From: Paenibacillus humicus NBRC 102415
GTDB taxonomy: Bacteria; Bacillota; Bacilli; Paenibacillales; Paenibacillaceae
DNA: 64,000 bases
Direction: 5' to 3'
Assembly: GCF_004000905.1 (NCBI RefSeq)
Contig: NZ_BIMD01000021.1
Coordinates: 19,514 to 83,513, forward strand
Under the pieces are notes generated by a model. It had not been told where the DNA came from. It did no database searches and saw nothing but the letters and a program-made list of their open reading frames with translations. Below, piece by piece: positions 8,509 through 16,165 of this stretch; position 1 is the first letter of the stretch, and the number at the start of each line of letters is the position of its first letter. A program made the position numbers and the translations under genes.

Positions 8509-9018
8509 ATGGAGACTGGTATCGGAATTCGCCCTATGACAGGGGAGGACATCGAGCTCATCTATGAAGGGTTGACCGGCCACGACGTCGGCAAGCCTCT
8601 TGATTACATCGAGCGCTGCTGGGAAGAGAACCAAAAGGGAGAAAGAGCAACATTCCTGGCCTTTCTGGAAAAGGAATTCGCAGGATGGGGACATGTGGTA
8701 TTCAAGTCGGATTATCCGTACTTTGCCGAGAACCGAATCCCTGAAATTCAGAACTTCGACGTCATCCCGCCGTTCAGAAGACAGGGAGTCGGAAGCCGGC
8801 TGATCGAAGCGCTGGAGGAGCGGGTTTTTGCAAAATCGGATCTAGTCGGCATCGGATTCGGCTTGTATGCGGATTATGGCAGCGCACAGAGACTGTACGT
8901 CAAACGGGGATATATCCCGGACGGAAAAGGAGTCATGTACGGCAACCGTCCCGTCGAGCCCGGCGGCCAGGTGCGCGTGGATGACGATCTGGTGCTCTAT
9001 TTGACGAAATCCAAATGA
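8509..9018 (+). CDS. GNAT family N-acetyltransferase
   Basis: The 169-residue protein opens with IGIRPMTGEDIELIYEGL and has a GNAT acetyl-CoA loop (FRRQGVGSRLIEALE, about residues 90-104) followed by GFGLYADYGSAQRLYVKRGY. The ATG at 8509 is chosen because GGGAGGG lies about 9 bases upstream and the family N-terminus begins here; the open frame to the left runs through the repeat array. Substrate unknown. It has its own transcription unit after the preceding terminator. Confidence 0.85.
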   Translation: METGIGIRPMTGEDIELIYEGLTGHDVGKPLDYIERCWEENQKGERATFLAFLEKEFAGWGHVVFKSDYPYFAENRIPEIQNFDVIPPFRRQGVGSRLIEALEERVFAKSDLVGIGFGLYADYGSAQRLYVKRGYIPDGKGVMYGNRPVEPGGQVRVDDDLVLYLTKSK

Positions 9019-9093
9019 ACGGGATTGAATGCAGGCCGCCAGCCGGGTATGCTAACAGAATAAGATCGGAAGAGAGGCTGTGAAGAGGCGATT

Positions 9094-9615
9094 ATGGCGG
9101 TATTGATCAACGAGCAAATCAAAGCATTCGAGGTGATGCTGACAGGACTGAACGGAGAGAAGATCGGCGTCGTCAGCCGGGAGGAAGCGCTGGCGCTGGC
9201 GAAGGCGGCCGGAGCGGATCTCGTCTGCACCTCGCTGATGAGCAGCCCGCCGCCTTGCAGCCTGACACCGAAAGGGAAGGGCAAGGACAAGGCTCGCCAA
9301 GATGCCAAGACGGCCGGGAAGGGCGCGCCAAGCCATGGCGGCAAGAGCGGAAAGAGCGGCGAAAAGGTCAAGGAGCTTCGCTTCACCGCGCATATCGAGG
9401 AGCATGATTACGACACGAAGCTGCGGCAGGCGGACAAGCTGCTGCGGGGAGGCAGTGCCGTCCAGATTGTCGTCAAGGCGTCCGGAGCCAAGGAAGGCGC
9501 CGCCGCCAAAGCGGTGCTGGAGCGGCTGCTGGACGATCTGAAGGAAGCCGGCCGCAAGGAAAGCGGCATCCAGACGAGCGGCAAAGGCTCGCAGGTGAAG
9601 GTGAATCCGCTCTAG
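9094..9615 (+). CDS. Divergent translation initiation factor IF-3-like protein
   Basis: The 173-residue product aligns by eye along both IF-3 domains. The N-domain has INEQIKAFEV, LNGEKIGVV and EALALAKAAGADLV followed by a PPPC motif. After a Gly/Lys-rich linker (about residues 58-90), the C-domain has KELRFTAHIEEHDYDTKLRQ and ends VKVNPL. True IF-3 has a tyrosine-containing KxKYE linker and an FRGR motif in the C-domain; both are replaced here (GKGKDK and KASGAKEG). It stands alone rather than in the usual infC-rpmI-rplT operon, so it is probably an additional paralogue. Whether it binds the 30S subunit is unknown. GAAGAGG precedes the ATG. Confidence 0.8.
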   Translation: MAVLINEQIKAFEVMLTGLNGEKIGVVSREEALALAKAAGADLVCTSLMSSPPPCSLTPKGKGKDKARQDAKTAGKGAPSHGGKSGKSGEKVKELRFTAHIEEHDYDTKLRQADKLLRGGSAVQIVVKASGAKEGAAAKAVLERLLDDLKEAGRKESGIQTSGKGSQVKVNPL

Positions 9616-9679
9616 GCTGCAGGTGCTGAGCTGCCTCCGCGATATCGTTGAGGAAATAGCCGGGGATTGACGGCTTGCC

Positions 9680-9840
9680 GGTGCCCGAGGATGCGCGCAT
9701 TATGGGTGGCGTTCAGGTGCGGGTCTCAAGTCGAGGATGCGCAATTAAGGATGCCGTTCAGATGCCGAACCTCAAGTCGAGGATTCGCAACAATTAAGGA
9801 TGCTGTGCAGGTGTGGACTCAAGTTGAAGGTGCGCTTGTT
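9680..9840. repeat. Degenerate about 46-bp tandem repeat
   Basis: CTCAAGTCGAGGAT-type units begin at 9725, 9771 and 9818, with a poorer copy from about 9680. Units share CAATTAAGGATGC further along. No gene is apparent. Confidence 0.7.
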
Positions 9841-9882
9841 CCTTGCCGGGGTTCGGATTGTTTTCAGGCAAAGGAAACCGGA

Positions 9883-10061
9883 TCGGACATACGATCCGTT
9901 ATTTTGCGATAAAAGGCCATTATTGAAGCGGATCGGACATACGATCCGCTATTTGTTCGTTCTTATTGGAATACCGATTTAGATGGATGGAATAACGGAT
10001 CGTATGTCCGATAAAGGCACGAAAACGAAGAAAAAGCCTAAATAGCGGAACGTATGTCCGA
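9883..10061. repeat. Mirrored four-copy palindromic element (locus A)
   Basis: Two copies of TCGGACATACGATCCG(T/C)TATTT (9883-9904, 9933-9954) are followed by two copies in the opposite orientation (9991-10011, 10040-10061), spaced 50 bp within each pair. The same arrangement occurs at 57266-57447. The whole block could fold into a long hairpin. The layout resembles REPIN-type inverted repeat pairs; no transposase is nearby. Confidence 0.85.
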
Positions 10062-10154
10062 TACAACCACCGAACAAGACCAAAACGGGGATGGGTCGCT
10101 TGCAATTGGGCAACCCCGTTATTTTGAAACCCTCTCAGGTAAAGGTACCAGCCT

Positions 10155-10433
10155 GGTTCAAGCTCAAGCGGGAAGTGGAAGTGTCGGGCTGCCCAAGCGG
10201 CCGAGCAGAAATATCAACGGTCACAAGCTCAAGCGGCGATGTAAAAGTATCTAGTCGGTCACAAGCTCAAGCGGCGAGTAGAAGTATCTAGCCCGGTTTC
10301 AGGCTCAAGCGGCGATGTAGAAGTCTCTAGTCGGTCACAAGCTCAAGCGGAGATGTAGGAGCATCTAGTCGGTCACAAGCTCAAGCGACGATTGGAAGTA
10401 TCTAGCCCGGTTTCAGGTTCAAGCGCCGATGCC
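10155..10433. repeat. 38-bp tandem repeat array
   Basis: Five full 38-bp units (from 10220, 10258, 10296, 10334, 10372) and a partial sixth share GTCACAAGCTCAAGCGG and AGTATCTAG; more degenerate copies extend left to about 10155. Units are contiguous with no unique spacers, so this is a minisatellite. Confidence 0.88.
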
Positions 10434-10524
10434 AAAAAAGGCCAGGAAACTAGCGCTGCGATTCCGGAAGCGGCGGCCTCCATTATCCCAGCGCAAGATT
10501 ATTGGCGCAGTTGGGTGCAACCAA

Positions 10525-10565
10525 GGTTTCATTGGGGTTTCATTGGGGTTTCATTGGGGTTTCAT
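10525..10565. repeat. 12-bp tandem repeat (about 3.4 copies)
   Basis: GGTTTCATTGGG is repeated without variation between the 38-bp array and the AraC gene's 3' end. Confidence 0.85.
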
Positions 10566-10610
10566 ACGTGTTCCCGCGTAGGGCTCGCTTGGGATGGACC
10601 GGAGCGAATC

Positions 10611-11501
10611 TCAGGCATGCGAGAACCGCAGCCGGTAGCTGCGCGGCGAGATGCCCTCGTACTTGGCGAAGCAGGAGGCGAAGTAGGCCGCCTGGTTGAA
10701 GCCGACCTCTTCCGCGACGCGGGAGACCGGATAGTCGGTGCGCAGAAGCAGCAGCTTGGCCTGTCCGATCCGATAGCGGAGCAGGTACTCCTTCGGCGAG
10801 CAGCCGAACTCCTTTTGCATGCAGCGGGCGATATAGACGGAGTGGAAATTGAGGCTGTCGGCCATCTCGCGGGCGCTGATCTCCTCGGCGTAATGCTGGC
10901 GCAGATAGGCGGCCGCCTGTGTGGCGCAAGCGGCCGAAGGCGAGGTGGAGCGGGCGTCGATGGCCGCCGACAGCTGCTGGAGCAGCTCCTGGAAGAGGAT
11001 CTGCTGGCGCCAGAGAGCGCCGCCCATATGGCCGCTCTGCGTGATGGCCGTCAGCTGCTCCAGCAGCTCGAACGCCTGCTCCGGCTGCAGCAGCACCGAA
11101 TGCTGCGGAACCTGGACGGAGAAGGGCGGCGCGGTCATCTTCCAGGCCGCGCTGGCGGAGGAATCGGCCGTATCCCGCTGGCTCTGGTAGAGCGGCAGCC
11201 GCTCGTCGGTCGCCGTCCAATGGCCCTGATGGCCGAAGTGCATCCAGTAATACTCGGTCGTCTCCGTGCATGGGGAAGTGCCGAAGTGATGGGCGTCAGG
11301 ACGAAGGATGAGCGCTTCTCCCGCGCCGAGGGCATAACGGCGGTCTTCTTCTCCGATGTGCAGCGTCCCTTGCCTGACGGCGAGCAGATCGAACACGCCG
11401 ATGTTGCGGCGATCGACATGGACCAGTCCCGGCCCATGCGTTTCATGGCCGCTGCTGATATAGAAGGGGAGCGGCGGAAGAGCGAACTGAAGCAGATTCA
11501 T
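10611..11501 (-). CDS. AraC family transcriptional regulator
   Basis: The 296-residue protein has an N-terminal cupin-like sensing domain (HVDRRNIGVFDLLAVRQGTL... DAHHF) and a C-terminal double helix-turn-helix of about 100 residues. The second helix-turn-helix shows RVAEEVGFNQAAYFASCFAKYEGISPRSYR split around the typical GF..YF.R.FK signature. AAAGGA precedes the ATG at 11501. It is transcribed divergently from a MATE exporter across 245 bases, suggesting it controls that exporter and itself. Inducer unknown, probably a sugar or drug ligand. Confidence 0.88.
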   Translation of the reverse strand: MNLLQFALPPLPFYISSGHETHGPGLVHVDRRNIGVFDLLAVRQGTLHIGEEDRRYALGAGEALILRPDAHHFGTSPCTETTEYYWMHFGHQGHWTATDERLPLYQSQRDTADSSASAAWKMTAPPFSVQVPQHSVLLQPEQAFELLEQLTAITQSGHMGGALWRQQILFQELLQQLSAAIDARSTSPSAACATQAAAYLRQHYAEEISAREMADSLNFHSVYIARCMQKEFGCSPKEYLLRYRIGQAKLLLLRTDYPVSRVAEEVGFNQAAYFASCFAKYEGISPRSYRLRFSHA

Positions 11502-11746
11502 GGGCTACTCTATCCTTTGCTTGGAATGAAAATGAAGTTGGAATTTTGAAAGTTAAGGTTGCATCCTTGATACCTCAGAGCGAGTATAGCACTTATAATT
11601 TGGTTTGACTAATGAGCTCCATACTCACTTGTAATCCGCATCATCCTTAATAAGTTAGGTTGTTAGGCGGCTTGGGCGAAGTAAGGGCTTTCATCAGCCC
11701 GGTGCGGGCGATCCGTACCAGGTTATCCAGGGTGGAGGTTGCATAA

Positions 11747-13117
11747 ATGAAAAATCGTAATTATTCCCTGTGGGCGCTCTCGTGGCCGATCTTCATCGAG
11801 CTGTTCCTGCAGTTTCTTCTTGGGGCCGCCGATACGCTGATGGTCAGCAAAGTGTCCGATGACGCCGTAGCGGTCGTCGGCTTCTCCAATCAGCTGTTCA
11901 ATGCGATGACGGTTCTCTTCACGGTCATCGCCAGCGGCGCAGGCATCCTGATCGCGCAAAAGCTGGGCGCAAGGAAAGAGGAAGAGGCCCGGACGATTTC
12001 CATTATCGCCCTCAAGGCGACGGTCCTCATCGGCGCGGCGCTGAGCGCGGTGCTGATCCTGTTCCCGGCGCCGATCGCCCGGGTGCTGCAGATGCCCGAG
12101 GAGCTGGTGCCGATGGCGGTCCGCTACATCTCCATCGTCGGCGGCGGCATGATCCTGATCGCCGTCATGAGCACGCTGAGCACGGCGATCCGCAACACCG
12201 GCAACACGCGGGGACCGATGTACACGGCCGTCGGCATGAATGTCATCCACATCATCTTGAACTACGGCTTCATCTTCGGCGCCTTCGGCCTGCCGCAGTG
12301 GGGACTGACGGGAGTCGCCGTCAGCACGCTGGTCAGCCGCCTGCTCGCCTCGGCGCTGCTCTTCTACATGTTCCTGTTCGCCTTCGAGCGCCGCATCTGG
12401 TGGGGCGACATCAAGATCTGGAGCCGCGGACTGTTCTCCGAGGTCATGAAGATCGGCTGGCCGCTCGGCGTATACTCGGCCAACTGGGTGTTCTCCCAGC
12501 TCGTCATCTTCACGTTCATCGGCTCGCTCGGAGCCAAGGAGCTGTCGGCGCGCACGTATATGAACACGCTGGAATCGTTCTGCTTCCTGATCGGGTTCTC
12601 GATCGCGCTTGCTACGCAGATTCGGGTCGCCCACTTGTTCGGAGGGGGACGCATGCGGGAGGCGTACAAGGGCGCCTATACCGGCCTCTGGATCGGCCAG
12701 CTGGTCGTCATCGGCAACGCGCTGCTCGTGTTCCTGTTCGGCAGGCAGATGCTGGGGCTGTTCACCTCGGACAGCGAGATACTGGCCATCTGCGCTTCCC
12801 TGCTCGGTCTCAACCTGCTGCTGCAGCCGGGCAAGATGCTCAACATGACGATAGCCGACTCCCTCAACGCGGTCGGAGATACCCGCTTCACGATGGTCAT
12901 CTCGACAGTCAGCATGTGGGGCGTATCGGTAGCCGTCGCCTACTACTTCAGCATCCATCTCGGCTGGGGGCTGGTCGCGATCTACGCCTGCATGATCGCG
13001 GACGAATACTTGCGCGGCTTCGTCTGCTGGCTGCGCTGGCGCAGCCGCAAGTGGGCTACGCGCGGCGCGGCCCAGGAAGTGCCGACTGTCGCGAGCGGCA
13101 CCGCTGCGGAGATGTGA
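11747..13117 (+). CDS. MATE family multidrug/toxin efflux transporter
   Basis: The 456-residue polytopic membrane protein has about 12 hydrophobic segments arranged as two MatE repeats. Family features include the N-terminal SWPIFIELFLQFLLGAADT split around the P and D positions, and a conserved N-G-D segment near the C-terminus (SLNAVGDTRFTM). MATE proteins export cationic compounds in exchange for H+ or Na+. GGTGGAGG lies 8 bases before the ATG. The divergent AraC regulator probably controls it. A strong terminator follows, so it is monocistronic. Confidence 0.88.
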   Translation: MKNRNYSLWALSWPIFIELFLQFLLGAADTLMVSKVSDDAVAVVGFSNQLFNAMTVLFTVIASGAGILIAQKLGARKEEEARTISIIALKATVLIGAALSAVLILFPAPIARVLQMPEELVPMAVRYISIVGGGMILIAVMSTLSTAIRNTGNTRGPMYTAVGMNVIHIILNYGFIFGAFGLPQWGLTGVAVSTLVSRLLASALLFYMFLFAFERRIWWGDIKIWSRGLFSEVMKIGWPLGVYSANWVFSQLVIFTFIGSLGAKELSARTYMNTLESFCFLIGFSIALATQIRVAHLFGGGRMREAYKGAYTGLWIGQLVVIGNALLVFLFGRQMLGLFTSDSEILAICASLLGLNLLLQPGKMLNMTIADSLNAVGDTRFTMVISTVSMWGVSVAVAYYFSIHLGWGLVAIYACMIADEYLRGFVCWLRWRSRKWATRGAAQEVPTVASGTAAEM

Positions 13118-13138
13118 GCCTGCCGCAATCGACAGCAC

Positions 13139-13186
13139 CAAAAAGGATGTCCGAAAGGCGCGAGCCTCCAGGACATCCTTTTTTTC
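13139..13186 (+). terminator. Terminator of the MATE gene
   Basis: AAAAGGATGTCC (13141-13152) pairs perfectly with GGACATCCTTTT (from 13171), followed by further T residues. Confidence 0.9.
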
Positions 13187-13311
13187 GTTCCGGATTGTTC
13201 GCTGGAAGTAATCGGAAGCTGAAGATGGCTTAAAGAGATTCGCTTTTTTATGGTAAAATCATGAAAGCTTCATGATTGTCCATTTATCGTCATCTTCAGG
13301 AGGTCTTGTTT

Positions 13312-14586
13312 TTGCAGGCTGCATGGGCTGTCGCGATTTTTCTGCTTACCTACGCGTTCATCGTTTCCGAAAAAATCCACCGTACGGTCGCCGCCATGCT
13401 GGGCGCTCTCATCGTCGTGGCCGCAGGCCTCGTCGAGCAGCATAAGGCGGTCGAGCATATCGACTTCAATACGCTCGGCCTGCTGATCGGCATGATGATC
13501 ATCGTGCATGTCACCGCCGAGACCGGCATATTCGCCTACGCCGCGATAAAGGCCGCCAAGCTGGCCAAGGGCGAGCCGGTACGCATTCTCGTCGCGCTGG
13601 CGCTCGTCACGGCTCTCGGCTCCGCCTTCCTAGACAACGTGACGACGATCCTGCTCATCGTCCCGGTCACGTTCAGCATTACGCGCCGGCTCAAGGTCAG
13701 CCCGATTCCATTCCTGATTACCCAGGTCATCGCTTCCAACGCAGGCGGAACCGCGACGCTGATCGGCGATCCGCCGAACATCATGATCGGAAGCGCGGTC
13801 AAGGAGCTGACCTTCCTCGCCTTCATCGAAAATCTGGCGCCGATCATCGCCATCATCATGGCGGTCTATGTGCCGATCTTCATGCTCATCTTCCGCAAGC
13901 AGCTGCGCACGACGCCGGAGCTGAAGGCGAGACTGATGGAGATGGAGGAGGACGGCCTGCTGCATGACCGGAAGCTGCTCATCAAGTCGCTGTCGGTGCT
14001 TGGGCTTACGATCGCGGGCTTTTTCCTGCATCAGGCGCTGCATCTGGAATCCGCGACCGTGGCGCTGGCAGGAGCGTTCATCCTGCTGCTGCTCACCGGA
14101 GAGCGCATGCTGGAGGCATCCCTTGCCGCGGTGGAATGGCCGACGCTGTTTTTCTTCATCGGCTTGTTCGTCCTTGTGGGCGGGCTGGTCGACACGGGCG
14201 TCATCGGCCGCTTGGCGGAAAACGCCGTGGATCTGACCGGAGGCGACATGAAATCCGCGTCCATGCTGATTTTATGGCTCAGCGCGATCGCCTCTGCCTT
14301 TCTGGACAATATCCCGTTCGTCGCCACGATGATTCCGCTCATCCAGGACATGGGGAGCATGGGAATCGACAACCTGGAGCCGCTCTGGTGGAGCCTGGCG
14401 CTCGGGGCTTGCCTTGGCGGCAACGGCACCTTGATCGGGGCGAGCGCCAATCTCGTGGCGGCGGGGATCTCGGCCCGGGAGGGATATCCGATCCGGTTCC
14501 TGACGTTCCTGAAATACGGCTTCCCGCTCATGCTGCTCTCGGTCGCGCTGTCCAGCGTGTACGTCTATTTGCGGTATCTGCTGTAG
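13312..14586 (+). CDS. ArsB/NhaD (ion transporter) superfamily permease
   Basis: The 424-residue protein has about 11-12 transmembrane segments and two inverted halves, each with a conserved loop: SAFLDNVTTILL with GGTATLIGDPPN in the first and SAFLDNIPFVATM with LGGNGTLIGASAN in the second. This duplicated DN...TLIG pattern is diagnostic of the ArsB/NhaD group, which transports anions or exchanges Na+/H+. The TTG at 13312 is preferred because AGGAGG (13298-13303) lies 8 bases before it; another TTG at 13276 has no such site. Substrate is unknown; arsenite is unlikely since no ars genes are near. Confidence 0.85.
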   Translation: MQAAWAVAIFLLTYAFIVSEKIHRTVAAMLGALIVVAAGLVEQHKAVEHIDFNTLGLLIGMMIIVHVTAETGIFAYAAIKAAKLAKGEPVRILVALALVTALGSAFLDNVTTILLIVPVTFSITRRLKVSPIPFLITQVIASNAGGTATLIGDPPNIMIGSAVKELTFLAFIENLAPIIAIIMAVYVPIFMLIFRKQLRTTPELKARLMEMEEDGLLHDRKLLIKSLSVLGLTIAGFFLHQALHLESATVALAGAFILLLLTGERMLEASLAAVEWPTLFFFIGLFVLVGGLVDTGVIGRLAENAVDLTGGDMKSASMLILWLSAIASAFLDNIPFVATMIPLIQDMGSMGIDNLEPLWWSLALGACLGGNGTLIGASANLVAAGISAREGYPIRFLTFLKYGFPLMLLSVALSSVYVYLRYLL

Positions 14587-14696
14587 CTGCGGCATACGGC
14601 TGTCGAGAACGTCTATAACCATTCTGGAGCCTGACGGATTCCCGGCGGAGCGGTAAGATACGGGGAGCTGAAGGAATCAGGAAAGAGGGCGTGAAA

Positions 14697-15536
14697 ATGG
14701 GACAGACATCGGAGGAGCTCAAGCTCAAGCTCCAGCGGATGACAGAGACAAGCAAGGGAGACTGGCTTCAAGAGGATAGCGATCTGCTCTTGGAGGACAT
14801 GCTGGATCATATCGGGGCCGTAGACCCGGAGCTGAGGGACGAGCTCATCTACTCCGCGTTCGCCAAATGGATCGGGGAAGGATATTTGAGTCCCGGACAG
14901 CTGGAGCGTGTGCTGGAGCGCTGTCTTGGGCTGCAGATGAGCGGAATCGGGGAACAAGGGAGCGATACGGTGTTCACGCGCTCCTTCGCCTCTCTGGCGC
15001 TGACATGCGTCATCGTCGCGGACAGGAAGAGCGGCGTCCTGAGCGGCGCCCAAACGGAGAAGGCGATCCGCCAAAGCTTGTCCTATATGGAAAGAGAGCG
15101 GGATACCCGCGGCTTCGTGCCTGAGAAAGGATGGGCCCATGCCATCGCGCACGGAGCGGATTTGCTTGGTGCCTGCGTCAGGCATCCGGCGTTCCGGCCG
15201 GAGCGGGCTCCGGACATTCTGGCAGCGGTGCAGAGTGCTTTTTTCAAGGAGACGGTCTATACCGACGATGAGGACAGCAGGCTGACGACTGTCATCGACA
15301 GGCTGCTGGAACGCGGTCTGGCCGATGCTGCGCTGGCGGGATGGATCCAGGGACTGCCGGAGGCGTATGAAGCCTTCCTTTCTTCAGGAACGGATTATTT
15401 GGCGGCTTTCCACACCCGTATCGGACTGGCTTATTTCTTGAAGACGCTCTATTTCCGGCTTGACGGGGAGCTTGGCGAAGCCCGGGCTGCCGCAGAGGAA
15501 GCGGTCCGACGTCTTCAGACCAACAGGAGGATTTGA
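14697..15536 (+). CDS. DUF2785-like protein
   Basis: This 279-residue helical protein contains FTRSFASLALTCVI followed by RGFVPEKGWAHAIAHGADLL, a pattern I associate with DUF2785, a Firmicute family of unknown function. No signal peptide or transmembrane segment is seen. The ATG at 14697 has GAGGG about 8 bases upstream; a GTG two codons earlier is also possible. It is followed after one base by an acetyltransferase gene, so the two are translationally coupled. Function unknown. Confidence 0.75.
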   Translation: MGQTSEELKLKLQRMTETSKGDWLQEDSDLLLEDMLDHIGAVDPELRDELIYSAFAKWIGEGYLSPGQLERVLERCLGLQMSGIGEQGSDTVFTRSFASLALTCVIVADRKSGVLSGAQTEKAIRQSLSYMERERDTRGFVPEKGWAHAIAHGADLLGACVRHPAFRPERAPDILAAVQSAFFKETVYTDDEDSRLTTVIDRLLERGLADAALAGWIQGLPEAYEAFLSSGTDYLAAFHTRIGLAYFLKTLYFRLDGELGEARAAAEEAVRRLQTNRRI

Positions 15537-15537
15537 T

Positions 15538-16089
15538 ATGGGGCTGAGGCCGAATTTGTTTGAAGGAAAGCTCGTCCGACTGGCCGCTCCAAGGCCGGAG
15601 GATGTCGCCACAATGGCGCTTTGGATGGAGGATTCCGATTACTTGCGGAACGTGGACACGGAGTACGCGGTGCCGGCTACGGAAAAGCAGATGGAATCGG
15701 AGTCGGAGCCCGGCTCCAAGGAAGTCTACTTCCGTCTGCGTGAGCTTGAAGGCGACGAGCTGATCGGCTTCGCGGCCATCCACAGCATCGAATGGAACAA
15801 CCGCGCCGGGATGCTCGCGATCGGCATCGGGGAGGCGCAGAACCGGGGCCGCGGGTATGGCTCGGACGCGCTGAAGATCCTATTGCGCTATGCGTTCCAC
15901 GAGCTCAATCTGCACCGTGTCGGCTTGGATGTGATCGAGTATAATGCGGGCGGCATCCGGGCGTACGAAAAGGCGGGCTTCCGCCACGAAGGCAGGGCCA
16001 GAGAGGCTGTCTGGCGGGACGGACGCCTGTATGACCGGATCAGCATGGGCATACTCCGCCGGGAATGGGAAGCGGCGCTGGAAAGCTAG
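15538..16089 (+). CDS. GNAT family N-acetyltransferase (RimJ/RimL-like)
   Basis: The 183-residue protein shows the RimJ/L-type layout: VRLAAPRPEDVATMALWMED at the N-terminus, an acetyl-CoA loop (QNRGRGYGSDALKILLRYAF, about residues 99-118), then LHRVGLDVIEYNAGGIRAYEK split at NAGGIRAYEKAGF. The ATG overlaps the previous gene's end region and has AGGAGG 8 bases upstream. It could modify protein N-termini or small amines. It is the last gene before a strong shared terminator. Confidence 0.87.
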   Translation: MGLRPNLFEGKLVRLAAPRPEDVATMALWMEDSDYLRNVDTEYAVPATEKQMESESEPGSKEVYFRLRELEGDELIGFAAIHSIEWNNRAGMLAIGIGEAQNRGRGYGSDALKILLRYAFHELNLHRVGLDVIEYNAGGIRAYEKAGFRHEGRAREAVWRDGRLYDRISMGILRREWEAALES

Positions 16090-16114
16090 AGGGCCGTCTG
16101 CCGAACGGCAGGCC

Positions 16115-16149
16115 AAAAAAGACCCGGGACAAGCTCCCGGGTCTTTTTT
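16115..16149. terminator. Bidirectional terminator between acetyltransferase and GH38 genes
   Basis: GACCCGGGA (16121-16129) pairs with TCCCGGGTC (16135-16143), flanked by A6 on the left and T6 on the right, so it can serve both convergent genes. Confidence 0.9.
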
Positions 16150-16165
16150 GGCGTTGCTTTAAGGT

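Noticed and set aside
10155..10433. Possible CRISPR array
   Set aside because: The 38-bp units are contiguous and alike along their full length; there are no unique spacers and no cas genes.
11723..13141. 472-codon minus-strand ORF opposite the MATE gene
   Set aside because: Its His/Asp/Arg/Gln-rich composition is typical of an antisense shadow; the plus strand encodes a clear MATE protein.
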